The position numbers and the translations under genes are program-made. From Bifidobacterium lemurum (GTDB taxonomy: Bacteria; Actinomycetota; Actinomycetes; Actinomycetales; Bifidobacteriaceae), in assembly GCF_014898175.1 (NCBI RefSeq), contig NZ_CP062948.1:186001-250000 (forward strand): a stretch of 64,000 nucleotides of DNA. Direction: 5' to 3'. This document shows, piece by piece, positions 12,676-21,800 of the stretch. Below the pieces are notes generated by a model. The model was not told the DNA's origin, searched no databases, and saw only the letters and a program-made list of their open reading frames with translations. The stretch's first letter is position 1; the number at the start of each line of letters is the position of its first letter.

Positions 12676-13908
12676 TCAGCCACGAGAAGACGGAGCAACA
12701 ACATCGACGCGCCGCACGATGAGGACGCACACCAGCAGAATCACAGCGAAAATCGAGCCGAACAGTAATCCGGCCTTGAGATTATTGCCGTTGGCTGCGG
12801 CGATGAATCCCACCACGGCCGGCCCTCCGGCGCATCCCAGGTCGCCGGCCACCGCGAACAGTGCGAACATCAGCGTTCCGCCGCCGGGCATCGCATCCGC
12901 GCCTAACGAGAAGGTGCCGGGCCACATGATGCCGACCGAGAATCCGGTCAACGCGCAGGCTACCAACCCCAACACCGGCGAGGTCGTCAACGCCGCGGTC
13001 AGGTAGGTAGCCACGCACAGCATCGAACTGCCGGCGATGAACGCCCGGAGGTTGAGCTTGTGCCCCATCATGCCGTAGATGGTGCGAGACAGACCCATCA
13101 TCAACGCGAACGCGGCAGGACCGGCGAGATCGCCCACCACTTTGGTCACGCCCAAACCGGTCTCCGCAAAGGTGCTCGCCCACTGGCTCATGCCTTGTTC
13201 GGCCGCGCCCGCGCACAGCATCATCACGAACAGCAGATAGAACACCGGCTTGGCCGCCAAATCGCGCAGCCGCATCGTCGCCACACCTTCGGGCACGACG
13301 CGCGGCATCGGCGCGCTCCAGAACATCACAATGCCGACCAGCGGCACAATCGCCCACAGGCAAGCCAGCACCGGCCACGTTCCCATACCGAACGCCCACA
13401 AAAACAGCGTGGAGATCACCACAGTGCCCAGTTGACCCCAGCAGTAGAACGAATGCAACAGACTCATCGCCTTGGCTTTGTGCTCGGAGGGGCAGGCCTC
13501 CACAATCGGCGAGACCATCACTTCGATTAGTCCGCCACCCAAGGCATACAACAAAATTGCCACCAAAATGGCCCAATATGGGTCAGATACACGCGTTGGC
13601 ACCAGTCCCAGTACCAGAAGTCCCGCGGCGGCCGACACGTGAGCCGCAATAATGCAGGGTTTGTAGCCGATCCTATCCACAAACCGCCCGGCCAACACAT
13701 CCACCACCAGCTGCGTGACGAAATTCACCGTGATCAGCGCGGACAGGCGCGCCATATCGATGCCCAGCGTCGCCGCGAAGGTGACGAACAATAGCGGCAT
13801 GTAGTTGTTGATCACCGCCTGAGTGATGTAGCCCACGAAACACGCGATCATCGTGCGGTTGTAGTTCGGCTCGGCAGCGGCACCGGCAGGAGCAGAAGAC
13901 TGTGTCAT
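12676..13908 (-). CDS. MFS permease, FucP/sugar-porter-like
   Basis: A 12-helix MFS protein of 410 residues. Typical MFS loops are seen at FVDRIGYKPCIIAAH (after helix 2) and SRTIYGMMGHKLNLR. GGGLIEVMVSPIVEACPSEH and LLHSFYCWGQLGTVVIS resemble fucose/hexose permease-type MFS members that have no assigned substrate. The start is placed at MTQSSAPAGAA; an upstream in-frame extension (to 13971) has no membrane or signal character. No clear ribosome site is visible before it, so a leaderless message is possible. It stands alone between lacI and the ABC operon. Substrate unknown. Confidence 0.75.
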   Translation of the reverse strand: MTQSSAPAGAAAEPNYNRTMIACFVGYITQAVINNYMPLLFVTFAATLGIDMARLSALITVNFVTQLVVDVLAGRFVDRIGYKPCIIAAHVSAAAGLLVLGLVPTRVSDPYWAILVAILLYALGGGLIEVMVSPIVEACPSEHKAKAMSLLHSFYCWGQLGTVVISTLFLWAFGMGTWPVLACLWAIVPLVGIVMFWSAPMPRVVPEGVATMRLRDLAAKPVFYLLFVMMLCAGAAEQGMSQWASTFAETGLGVTKVVGDLAGPAAFALMMGLSRTIYGMMGHKLNLRAFIAGSSMLCVATYLTAALTTSPVLGLVACALTGFSVGIMWPGTFSLGADAMPGGGTLMFALFAVAGDLGCAGGPAVVGFIAAANGNNLKAGLLFGSIFAVILLVCVLIVRRVDVVAPSSRG

Positions 13909-14060
13909 AACAGTTAGGCTATCAGGAGCCCAACGGTATGTATGGGCGTGTTTCCGAGCAACATTGCACAACTCTGTCTGCCATTAAGCGTCCATCCAGT
14001 CACGCTAGGAAAACACATCAAACCAAAGAACCTCGTTATCTCGCTGGGCCTACATAAAAA

Positions 14061-14115
14061 GAAACCCCTCAAGGTGGAAAAGGAGTCGACGACTCAAATT
14101 CCACCGTGAGGGGTT
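14061..14115 (-). terminator. Rho-independent terminator of the ABC exporter operon
   Basis: AACCCCTCACGGTGGAA pairs with TTCCACCTTGAGGGGTT, with GAGTCGTCGACTC in the loop and TTCTTTTT after it on the minus strand. Confidence 0.85.
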
Positions 14116-14143
14116 GCTTGTCGGATGCTTCCGAGCTTTTGTC

Positions 14144-16144
14144 CTACTCCAGCTCGACCGCGCCGGTGTAGAGCTGGTAGTACTCGCCCTTCAACGCGAT
14201 GAGCTCGTCGTGCGAGCCGCGCTCGATGATGCGGCCGTGGTCGAGCACCATGATTACGTCGGAGTTGCGTACGGTGGACAGGCGGTGCGCGATGACGAAC
14301 ACGGTGCGGCCCTTCATCAGCGCGTCCATGCCGGCCTGCACGACCTCCTCGGTGCGCGTATCGATGGATGATGTCGCCTCGTCGAGGATCAGCGCGGGCG
14401 GATCGGCCACGGCGGCGCGTGCGATGGAGATCAGCTGGCGCTGCCCCTGGGAAAGGCCGGATCCGTCGCCTTCGAGCACGGTGTGGTAGCCGTTGGGCAG
14501 CATGCGGATGAATCCGTCGGCATTCGTCAGCTTCGCCGCGGCGATGCATTCCTCATCAGTGGCGTCGAGCTTGCCGTAACGAATATTGTCCATCACGGTG
14601 CCGGTGAACAGGTTCACGTCCTGCAGCACGATGCCGAGCGAGCGGCGCAGGTCCGGCTTGCGGATGCCCTTGACGGAGATGCCGTCGTAAAGGATCTGCC
14701 CTTCCTGCACATCGTAGAAGCGGTTGATGAGGTTGGTCACCGTGGTCTTGCCGGCGCCGGTCGCGCCCACAAGCGCGATTTTCTGGCCCGGCTTGGCGAA
14801 CCAGGTGATATTGTGCAGCACGGGCTTGTCTTCGGTGTAACCGAAGGTCACGTCGGTGAAGCGCACATCGCCGCGCAGCAGGGTCAGACGCCCGTCCGGC
14901 GAGGTGACGGCCTGCTCGCGGGCCTTGGTCGCCACTTCGGCGGCCTTGGGGCTGAGCAGGTGGGCGGCGGCCAGCGAGCGCGTGCCGTCGTCGCCTTCCT
15001 CGCGCTTCCACGCCCAGTTGCCGGTCACGTGGTCGACCTCACGCATGGTGCGGCCGTCCTCGTCGAGTTCGACGTTCACCAGGGTCACGGTGCCGCCGTC
15101 GTCCTCGACAGGCTCGTCCATCAGCGCGAAGATACGCGACGCGCCGGCGAGGGCCATCATCACCATGTTGAACTGCATGGAGACCTGGCCAATCGGGTTG
15201 ACGAAGGAGCGCGAGAGGGTGAGCAGCGAGATCAGCGTGCCGAGTGTGAGCGGGCCGGCGCCGGACAGGCCGAAGTTGCCGATGCCCGACAGCGCGACGG
15301 ATCCGCCCACGATGGCGAGCAGCACGTAGAGGATGTAACCCATGTTGCCCACCACCGGCATGGTGATGTTGCCGTAGATGTTGGCTTCGGAGCTGGCGTG
15401 GAACAGGCGTTCGTTGCGCTCGTCGAAGTCGCGCTGCGTGGCGTCCTCGTGGTTGAAGACCTTGATGACCTTCTGGCCGTTGACGGATTCCTCCACGAAG
15501 GCGTTCACGTCGCCGAGCTCATGCTGCTGGCGCACGAAGTAGCGGCCGGAGCGGCTCACGATGCCGCGCACCACAACGATGAGCAGCACGGTGAACACAA
15601 GCACGAACACGGTGAACGGCACGGACAGCCACAGCATGGAGATCAGCGCGGCGAGCGCGGTGATGGCCGATGAGAACATCTGCGGGAACGACTGGCTGAT
15701 GGCCTGACGCAACGTATCGGTGTCGTTGGTGTAGTGGCTCATCACGTCGCCGTGCTCGTGGGTGTCGAAATAGCGGATCGGCAGTTCCTGCTGGTGGGCG
15801 AACATCTCGTCGCGGATGTCCTTCAGGGTGCCTTGTTCGATGCCGACGAGCATCCAGTTGTACAACCAGGTGCTGAAGATGCCCACCGCGTACAGGCAGC
15901 CCATGAACACGAGCGCCTGCAGCAGCGGCGCCCAGTCGGGGTCGCTCACGCCGATCATCGGCAGAATGTAGGTGTCGATCAGCGACTGCAGGAACAGCGA
16001 GGAGCCGGCCTGCGCCGCGGCGGAGAGCAGGATGCATACGACGACGAGGGCGACCTGCCATTTGTATTTGAAGATGTAGCCGAAGATGCGCTTGGTGGTG
16101 CCAGGCGCGGCCTTGGCCATCTGCGGTTTGTTCTGCGCGCTCAT
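14144..16144 (-). CDS. ABC exporter half-transporter, subunit with the canonical catalytic Glu
   Basis: A type I ABC exporter half (666 residues): six transmembrane helices (about residues 30-340), an ATPase domain from about 420. Walker A is GATGAGKTT, Walker B plus catalytic Glu is ALILDEATSSIDTRTE, and the H-loop is VIAHRLSTVRNSD. Its signature motif reads LSQGQ instead of LSGGQ. In a heterodimer this gives one normal site (its own Walker motifs with the partner's VSGGQ) and one degenerate site. It starts inside the stop of the upstream subunit gene (ATGA). The family pair resembles LmrCD/BmrCD multidrug exporters. A charged linker around residues 345-420 (EPVEDDGGTVTLVNVELDED) is longer than usual. 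Confidence 0.9.
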   Translation of the reverse strand: MSAQNKPQMAKAAPGTTKRIFGYIFKYKWQVALVVVCILLSAAAQAGSSLFLQSLIDTYILPMIGVSDPDWAPLLQALVFMGCLYAVGIFSTWLYNWMLVGIEQGTLKDIRDEMFAHQQELPIRYFDTHEHGDVMSHYTNDTDTLRQAISQSFPQMFSSAITALAALISMLWLSVPFTVFVLVFTVLLIVVVRGIVSRSGRYFVRQQHELGDVNAFVEESVNGQKVIKVFNHEDATQRDFDERNERLFHASSEANIYGNITMPVVGNMGYILYVLLAIVGGSVALSGIGNFGLSGAGPLTLGTLISLLTLSRSFVNPIGQVSMQFNMVMMALAGASRIFALMDEPVEDDGGTVTLVNVELDEDGRTMREVDHVTGNWAWKREEGDDGTRSLAAAHLLSPKAAEVATKAREQAVTSPDGRLTLLRGDVRFTDVTFGYTEDKPVLHNITWFAKPGQKIALVGATGAGKTTVTNLINRFYDVQEGQILYDGISVKGIRKPDLRRSLGIVLQDVNLFTGTVMDNIRYGKLDATDEECIAAAKLTNADGFIRMLPNGYHTVLEGDGSGLSQGQRQLISIARAAVADPPALILDEATSSIDTRTEEVVQAGMDALMKGRTVFVIAHRLSTVRNSDVIMVLDHGRIIERGSHDELIALKGEYYQLYTGAVELE

Positions 16145-17991
16145 GCCTGGCCTCCTTCCAGTTCGTCGGGCTGGGCTTGGTTCTTGGTTTGCGATTCGTA
16201 GATGCTGCGGTATTCGTCGCAGGATTCGAGCAGCTCCTCATGCGTGCCCTTGTCGAGCACGCGGCCGTTGTCCATAACGATGATCATGTCGGATTCCTGC
16301 ACGGAGGCCACTCGCTGGGCGATGATGATCTTCGTGGTGTCCGGGATCTCGTGATGGAACGCGCCGCGGATGAGCTGGTCCGTTTTGGTGTCGACCGCGC
16401 TGGTGGAGTCGTCGAGGATGAGGATCTTCGGCTTCTTGAGCAGCGCGCGGGCAATGCACAGACGCTGGCGCTGGCCGCCGGAGACGTTGGTGCCGCCCTG
16501 TTCGATGTAGGTGTCGTACTTGTCGGGGAATTCCTGGATGAATCCGTCGGCCTGGGCGAGCTGGCAGGCGTGGCGCAGCTCCTCGTCGGTGGCGTTCGGG
16601 TTGCCCCAGCGCAGGTTTTCGGCGATGGTGCCGGAGAACAGCACGTTCTTCTGCAGCACCATGGCCACCTCGTCACGCAGGGATTCCAGATCGTATTCGC
16701 GGGTGTCGCGGCCGCCGACCTTGAGCGAGCCTTCGGTCACGTCGTACAGACGCGGGATGAGCTGCACAAGGCTCGACTTGGCGGAGCCTGTGCCGCCGAC
16801 GATGCCGATGGTCTGTCCGGATTCGATTTTCAGGTCGATGTGGTCGAGCACGGGCTTCTCCGCGTTGTCGGAGTAGCGGAAGCTCACGTTTTCGAAGGCG
16901 ATGGAGCCGTCGGCGACCTTGGTGACCGGCTGGTCGGGGTCGGTGACGGTGCTCTGCTCGACGAGCACCTGACAGATGCGTTCGGACGAGGCGCGCGAGA
17001 TGATGACCATCACGAAAATCATCGAAAGCATCATCATGCTCATCATGATCTGCATGGCGTAGGTCACCAGCGCGGTCAGGTCGCCGGTGGTCAGTCCCAG
17101 GGCGGCGTTGTTGCCGGAGCCGACGATCTGCTGCGCGCCGATCCATGCGATGAGGATCAGCGAGGCGTACATGCAGAACTGCAGCAGCGGCATGTTGAAG
17201 CTCATGATCTTCTCGGCCTTGACGAAGTCGACGAAGATGCGTTCGGAGACGCGGGAGAACTTGCTCACCTCGTGATCCTCACGGTTGAAGGACTTGACGA
17301 CGCGCACGCCCTGCAGGTTCTCGTCCACCGTGTTGTTGAGCTCGTCGTAGGTGTGGAAGACGCGCTCGAACACCGGATGCACCAGCGCGGCCAGTCCCAT
17401 CAGACCGATGCCCAGAATCGGGATGCAGGCGAGGAACACCAGCGAGATCGACGGGCTGATGCGGAAGGAGAACAGCCAAGCGATAACCACCATGATCGGG
17501 GCGCGCACGCCCAGACGGACGATCATCTGGTAGGCGTTCTGCAGGTTGGTCACGTCCGTGGTCAATCGGGTGACGATGGAGCCGGTGGAGAAGCGGTCGA
17601 TGTTGGTGAAGCTGAAGCCCTGCACCTTCTCGAACAGGTCGTGGCGCAGGTTCTTCGCGAAGCCGGCGGACGCGATGGCCGCGTACTTGCCGGAGAGGAA
17701 GCCGCATGCCAGGGAGACCATCGCCAGGCACAGCAGGATGAGGCCGAACTTCCAGACCACGGGCATCGAACCGCCGGTGATGCCTTCGTCGATAAGCTCC
17801 GCCATCACGGTGGGGATGACGATTTCGAGAATGCCTTCGACGGCGACGAACACCGGGGTGAGCAGACTCGCCTTCTTATATTCGCGTAGTGATTTGAGCA
17901 GCGTGCGCACCACCGGCACCTTGGCCGGCGGGGTCTGCTGCTGGGCTTGCGACGTGGTGTTGCCGTCGCGGTCCACGGTTGTGGATGTCAT
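16141..17991 (-). CDS. ABC exporter half-transporter, subunit with a degenerate ATP site
   Basis: The partner half-exporter (616 residues) with six transmembrane helices (about residues 30-330) and a C-terminal ATPase domain. Walker A is GGTGSAKSS. The signature VSGGQRQRLCIARALLKKPK is canonical. The residue after Walker B is Asp rather than Glu (ILILDDSTSAVDTKTD), the hallmark of the degenerate half in LmrC/TM287-type heterodimers. The ATG at 17991 follows AAGGAAAGAGCGAGGT and overlaps the marR stop by 4 bp. The likely job is efflux of drugs or other amphiphiles, induced through the MarR protein (inference). Confidence 0.9.
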   Translation of the reverse strand: MTSTTVDRDGNTTSQAQQQTPPAKVPVVRTLLKSLREYKKASLLTPVFVAVEGILEIVIPTVMAELIDEGITGGSMPVVWKFGLILLCLAMVSLACGFLSGKYAAIASAGFAKNLRHDLFEKVQGFSFTNIDRFSTGSIVTRLTTDVTNLQNAYQMIVRLGVRAPIMVVIAWLFSFRISPSISLVFLACIPILGIGLMGLAALVHPVFERVFHTYDELNNTVDENLQGVRVVKSFNREDHEVSKFSRVSERIFVDFVKAEKIMSFNMPLLQFCMYASLILIAWIGAQQIVGSGNNAALGLTTGDLTALVTYAMQIMMSMMMLSMIFVMVIISRASSERICQVLVEQSTVTDPDQPVTKVADGSIAFENVSFRYSDNAEKPVLDHIDLKIESGQTIGIVGGTGSAKSSLVQLIPRLYDVTEGSLKVGGRDTREYDLESLRDEVAMVLQKNVLFSGTIAENLRWGNPNATDEELRHACQLAQADGFIQEFPDKYDTYIEQGGTNVSGGQRQRLCIARALLKKPKILILDDSTSAVDTKTDQLIRGAFHHEIPDTTKIIIAQRVASVQESDMIIVMDNGRVLDKGTHEELLESCDEYRSIYESQTKNQAQPDELEGGQA

Positions 17992-18506
17992 ACCTCGCTC
18001 TTTCCTTCCGTTGTCGTGTCGTTCATACATTCCTTGTCGTCCTTGCCGACCTTGCCGGTGGCCAGGAGATTGTTCCGCATCGTGTGCAGACTGCGCCGCA
18101 GCGCCGCCACTTCCTCATCGTCCATGCCCTGCAGGAGCGTGCGCTCCATCGCATCCCCGTGTTGGCGCATCGACTCGGCGATGGCCTTCGCCTTGTCGGT
18201 GAGCACGATCGCCTTGAGTCGGGCGTCGTGTTCGACCGGCCTGCGTTCGACCAATCCTTTGCTTTCCATCAGTCCCAGCACGCGGGATACCGTGGAGCGC
18301 GTGGTGCAGAACCGCCGTTCCAGATCCTGCGGGAAGATGTCCCGGTCCTGGTGTTGCACCAAAAAGACGATGATATCAGCGTTGACGCCGGTGGCCTCGC
18401 ATCGGTCCTCCGTTGTGGTGGCCGCGACGTACCGCGCGATCATGTTGTTCAGCGAACGTACCGCCACCCCCAACGGGATGCGGTTCGGATCACAATCGTC
18501 ATTCAT
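17988..18506 (-). CDS. MarR-family regulator of the ABC exporter operon
   Basis: A 172-residue winged-helix regulator. The core is ANIIVF-like helix ADIIVFLVQHQDRDIFPQDL, the recognition helix in RRFCTTRSTVSRVLGLMESK, and the wing VERRPVEHDARLKAIVLTDK, which is typical MarR. The ATG at 18506 is preceded by AAAGGAGGTGCATAC; an upstream in-frame Met gives a Cys-rich, non-homologous extension. It is the first gene of marR-ABC-ABC with 4-bp overlaps at both junctions, so it probably represses its own operon until a substrate of the pump binds. Confidence 0.9.
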   Translation of the reverse strand: MNDDCDPNRIPLGVAVRSLNNMIARYVAATTTEDRCEATGVNADIIVFLVQHQDRDIFPQDLERRFCTTRSTVSRVLGLMESKGLVERRPVEHDARLKAIVLTDKAKAIAESMRQHGDAMERTLLQGMDDEEVAALRRSLHTMRNNLLATGKVGKDDKECMNDTTTEGKSEV

Positions 18507-18603
18507 GTATGCACCTCCTTTTGGTGTGTGCTCCACACACCTTAATAGGTGGCACATACAACAGTTGCATCTACAACAATCGGCGTGTCGCGTATCACAC
18601 AAA

Positions 18604-18659
18604 GAAGCCGAGGAGACTAGTCCGCACCGGTTCATTCGCGGACTGGCCTCCTCGGCTTC
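18604..18659 (-). terminator. Terminator downstream of the GH3 gene
   Basis: GAAGCCGAGGAG pairs with CTCCTCGGCTTC, and an inner AGTCCGC/GCGGACT extends the stem. The minus-strand side is followed by TTTG. Confidence 0.8.
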
Positions 18660-18704
18660 GACTCCCCTCCCCTAACAGTTAGGGAAGGACGTTTGTTCGA
18701 GCGA

Positions 18705-20951
18705 TCACTTCGTCACTTTGCCGTACTCGTCGAGCAGGAAGGCGGTGATCTCCTTGCCCGGCGCGCCGAGCAGGGTGGTCATGCTGTTGATCGGCATGGA
18801 GTTGAGGAACATGGCCATCATGTCGTTGTCGGGCAGCTTCACCAGCTCGCCGGCTTCGCCCTTGGCCTGCATGGCCTCGACGATCGGGGCGCCGACCGGG
18901 TCGGTGCGCCATTCGCCGAAGGTGGACCACTCGTTCAGCGGCAGCGCCTTGCCGTCGCCGTCGAGCGTGACCACGCCGGTGGCGGCGATGTCGCGGCTGG
19001 AGGTGCCGACCTCGACCGTGTATTCGCCGGATTCCACATGCCAGTCGTTGAAGCGCTCGGACCAGTAGGCGAAGGCGCGCTCGTCGAGGTCGATGGTCGC
19101 GGTGGTGGATTCGCCGGCCTTGAGGAACACCTTCTTGAAGCCCTTGAGCTCATGCTTGGGGCGGGCGACCTCGGCCTTGCCGGGCGCCACATAGACCTGC
19201 ACGGTTTCGGCGGCGTCCACATCGGAGGTGTTGGTCACCTTCACGCTCACCGACGCGGTGTTGGCGCCGGTTTTGGACACGACCGCGTCGGTCAGTTCGA
19301 AGCTCGCGTAGCTCAGGCCGAATCCGAACGGGTAGTCGACGGCCTTGCCGTAGGTGTCGTAGTAGCGGTAGCCGACGAACACGCCCTCGCCGTAGTCGAC
19401 GTGGCCTTCCTCACCCGGCCAGTTGAGCATGCTCGGGTCGTCGTTGATGTCCATCGGCACGCTCTGCGCGAGCTTGCCGGAGGGGCTCACCTCGCCGAAG
19501 ATCACGTCGGCGAGCGCGCCGCCACCGGCCTGGCCGAGCAGCCAAGCCTCGAGAATGCCCTTGGCGTTGCCCGCCCAGGGATGCACGGTGACGACGGAGC
19601 CGTTGGAGAGCACGACGACCACGTTCGGGTTCTCCGCGGCGACGGCTTCGAGCAGTGCGACCTGCTTGGCGGGGATGTCGAGGGTTTCGCGGTCGAAGCC
19701 TTCGGATTCGGCGGCTTCGGGCAGGCCCAGGAACATCAGCACCGCGTCGGCGCCCTTGGCGGTTTCGACGGCTTCGCTTGTCAGCGCGGGGTCCTGCTCG
19801 CTCAGGTCGAGCGCGAAGCCGGGGGCGAAGCTCGCGGAGACGCCGCGCTCGGCGAGGGTGTCGAGGAAGCTGGTCATCTTGGTGGGGGTGATGTGCGAGG
19901 AGCCGCCGCCCTGGTAGCGCGGGGTGCGGGCGAATTCGCCGATCACGGCGATGCTCGCGGCCGGGTTCAGCGGCAGGATGGCATCATCGTTCTTGAGCAG
20001 CACCATGGATTCGATGGCGGCCTGGCGGGCAACCTCGTGGTGGGCGTCCACATCGAAGCGGTAGCCGTCGATGCTCATGGCGGCGCGGGACTTGTTCGCC
20101 AGATCGACCATGCCCTGGGCCATCCGGTCGAGCTGCTCGGGAGCGATGCGGCCTTCGCGGGCGGCGTAGACGATCGTGTCGTCGGTGAAGCTCGGTGGCA
20201 TCTCAAGGTTGAGGCCGGCGTTGAGCGAGGCCACGCGGTCGTGTGCCGCGCCCCAGTCGCTCATCACGATGCCTTCGAAGCCCCATTCGTCGCGCAGCAC
20301 CTCGGTGAGCAGCCAATGGTTCTGTGAGGCATGCACGCCATTGATTTGGTTGTAGGCGCACATGATGGTCCATGGCTGGGCGGTTTTGACGATGTGCTCG
20401 AAGGCCGGGAAGTAGATTTCGCGCAGGGCACGCTGGGAGACGTTGGCGGAGATGCGCAGACGGTCGGTCTCCTGGTTGTTGACGGCGAAATGCTTGAGCG
20501 AGGTGCCCACGCCCTTGGACTGCACGCCGGAGACGATGCCGACGGCGGTGTGTCCGGCCAAGTACGGGTCCTCCGACCAGTATTCGAAGCAGCGGCCGCC
20601 GAGCGGGTTGCGCTTGATGTTGACGCCGGGGCCGAGGATCACGGCCACCTTCTCCTGGATGCACTCCTCGGCCATGGCTTCGCCGACCTGGTGGATGAGT
20701 TCGGGGTTCCACGAGCTGGCGAGTCCGGCGGCGGGCGGGAAGCAGGTTGCGGGCACCGAATCGTTCAGGTCGGTGGCACCGGTTTCGACGGCGAGCGACT
20801 TGCGCAGGCCGTGGGGGCCGTCGGTGATCATATAGCCCGGAATGCCCTTGTCTTCGACTCCCTGCAGATGCCAGGCGTCGCCACCCGAGGTGAGGGAGGC
20901 CTTCTCCTCCAGGGTGAGGTCGTTGACGGACGGGATGGTGTTCTCGCTCAT
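18705..20951 (-). CDS. GH3 beta-glucosidase-type enzyme
   Basis: An intracellular GH3 enzyme of 748 residues with the standard order: GH3 N-terminal TIM barrel, GH3 C-terminal alpha/beta sandwich, fibronectin-III-like domain. Visible motifs are MITDGPHGLRKS, GPGVNIKRNPLGGRCFEYWS, KHFAVNNQETDR (substrate-binding Lys-His) and the nucleophile Asp in GIVMSDWGAAHD. A Glu in AAESEGFDRETL is the candidate acid/base. The FnIII part begins at YPFGFGLSYASFEL. The start at MSENTIPSV follows ACGAGGAATCC. A divergent TetR gene at 21175 and two operators between them give its regulation. Beta-glucosides are the likely substrates; exact linkage unknown. Confidence 0.9.
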   Translation of the reverse strand: MSENTIPSVNDLTLEEKASLTSGGDAWHLQGVEDKGIPGYMITDGPHGLRKSLAVETGATDLNDSVPATCFPPAAGLASSWNPELIHQVGEAMAEECIQEKVAVILGPGVNIKRNPLGGRCFEYWSEDPYLAGHTAVGIVSGVQSKGVGTSLKHFAVNNQETDRLRISANVSQRALREIYFPAFEHIVKTAQPWTIMCAYNQINGVHASQNHWLLTEVLRDEWGFEGIVMSDWGAAHDRVASLNAGLNLEMPPSFTDDTIVYAAREGRIAPEQLDRMAQGMVDLANKSRAAMSIDGYRFDVDAHHEVARQAAIESMVLLKNDDAILPLNPAASIAVIGEFARTPRYQGGGSSHITPTKMTSFLDTLAERGVSASFAPGFALDLSEQDPALTSEAVETAKGADAVLMFLGLPEAAESEGFDRETLDIPAKQVALLEAVAAENPNVVVVLSNGSVVTVHPWAGNAKGILEAWLLGQAGGGALADVIFGEVSPSGKLAQSVPMDINDDPSMLNWPGEEGHVDYGEGVFVGYRYYDTYGKAVDYPFGFGLSYASFELTDAVVSKTGANTASVSVKVTNTSDVDAAETVQVYVAPGKAEVARPKHELKGFKKVFLKAGESTTATIDLDERAFAYWSERFNDWHVESGEYTVEVGTSSRDIAATGVVTLDGDGKALPLNEWSTFGEWRTDPVGAPIVEAMQAKGEAGELVKLPDNDMMAMFLNSMPINSMTTLLGAPGKEITAFLLDEYGKVTK

Positions 20952-21017
20952 GGATTCCTCGTTTCTGTCTTGCACTTCGTTGTTCCGGCCAGCGGTCGGT
21001 CATCGGCGACTGTTTAT

Positions 21018-21033
21018 TACCAACCGGTTGGTA
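21018..21033. promoter_or_regulatory. TetR operator, perfect palindrome
   Basis: TACCAACCGGTTGGTA is a perfect 16-base palindrome between the GH3 start (20951) and the divergent TetR gene. Confidence 0.75.
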
Positions 21034-21088
21034 GGTACTTTATCAATTCATAGCATTCAACACGCCGATGAATATTGAAATTACTACC

Positions 21089-21105
21089 TACCAACCGTAT
21101 GGTTA
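21089..21105. promoter_or_regulatory. Second, weaker TetR operator
   Basis: TACCAACCGTATGGTTA repeats the half-site of 21018-21033 with an imperfect right arm; it is on the TetR-gene side of the divergent region. Confidence 0.6.
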
Positions 21106-21174
21106 TCCCATCTTTCCTCCTACCCCATCGTGGACCGGAGGATGTCGTCAACGAAGGACGGCGAAGGGAGAGCC

Positions 21175-21762
21175 ATGACATTCGAGAACACCGTCGACAC
21201 CGACCGCCGCACCGCGATCCTCAACGCGGCCGTCGTCTCGTTCGGCACACTGGGCTATTACGGCACCTCACTGCAGCGCATCGCCAACGAAGTGGGACTC
21301 ACCAAGGCCGGAGTGCTCCACCACGTCGGATCCAAAGAAGGACTGCTCGATCTGGTGCTCGGCGAGATGTACGACCGTGAAACCGTGGATCTCACCTCGT
21401 CCATGGTGCGCGAGGAACGTCCGCTGATCGCCGAATTGTGGCGCAGGACCGTGGCCATCAACGCCGAGCGCCCGCAGCTGGTGCATATGTTCTCGACCCT
21501 GAGCGCCGAAGCGCTCGACCCGGCGCACCCGGCCCACGACTATTTCGAGGCGCGCGAACGCGACACCGTCGATATGGCGCTCAACATCCGCTGGCATGTG
21601 CCCCAGGGCGTGGATGCCGAACGCATGCTGCAGGCCGGGTTCGCCATGATGGATGGCATACAGCTGCGATGGCTGCGCACCCCCGGCCAGGACCTGAACG
21701 CCATGTGGGCCGAATGCGAGAACGTGCTCTTCCCCCTACCCCTGTGGGAAGGCTATCGCTGA
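21175..21762 (+). CDS. TetR-family regulator of the GH3 gene
   Basis: A TetR regulator of 195 residues with a helix-turn-helix RIANEVGLTKAGVLHHVGSK (about residues 37-56). The effector domain ends MDGIQLRWLRTP and then FPLPLWEGYR. That tail is shared with the TetR proteins at 37566 and 60942, so the three form one subfamily. The ATG at 21175 follows GAAGGGAGAGCC; an upstream ATG at 21142 directly abuts GGAGG and is less likely. It faces the GH3 gene at 18705-20951, with palindromic operators between. Confidence 0.9.
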   Translation: MTFENTVDTDRRTAILNAAVVSFGTLGYYGTSLQRIANEVGLTKAGVLHHVGSKEGLLDLVLGEMYDRETVDLTSSMVREERPLIAELWRRTVAINAERPQLVHMFSTLSAEALDPAHPAHDYFEARERDTVDMALNIRWHVPQGVDAERMLQAGFAMMDGIQLRWLRTPGQDLNAMWAECENVLFPLPLWEGYR

Positions 21763-21794
21763 CGGTTTCGCGGTGCCGTGGCCCCGCGAAACCG
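21763..21794. terminator. Bidirectional terminator between converging TetR and GH genes
   Basis: CGGTTTCGCGG pairs perfectly with CCGCGAAACCG. Confidence 0.65.
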
Positions 21795-21800
21795 GACAGA

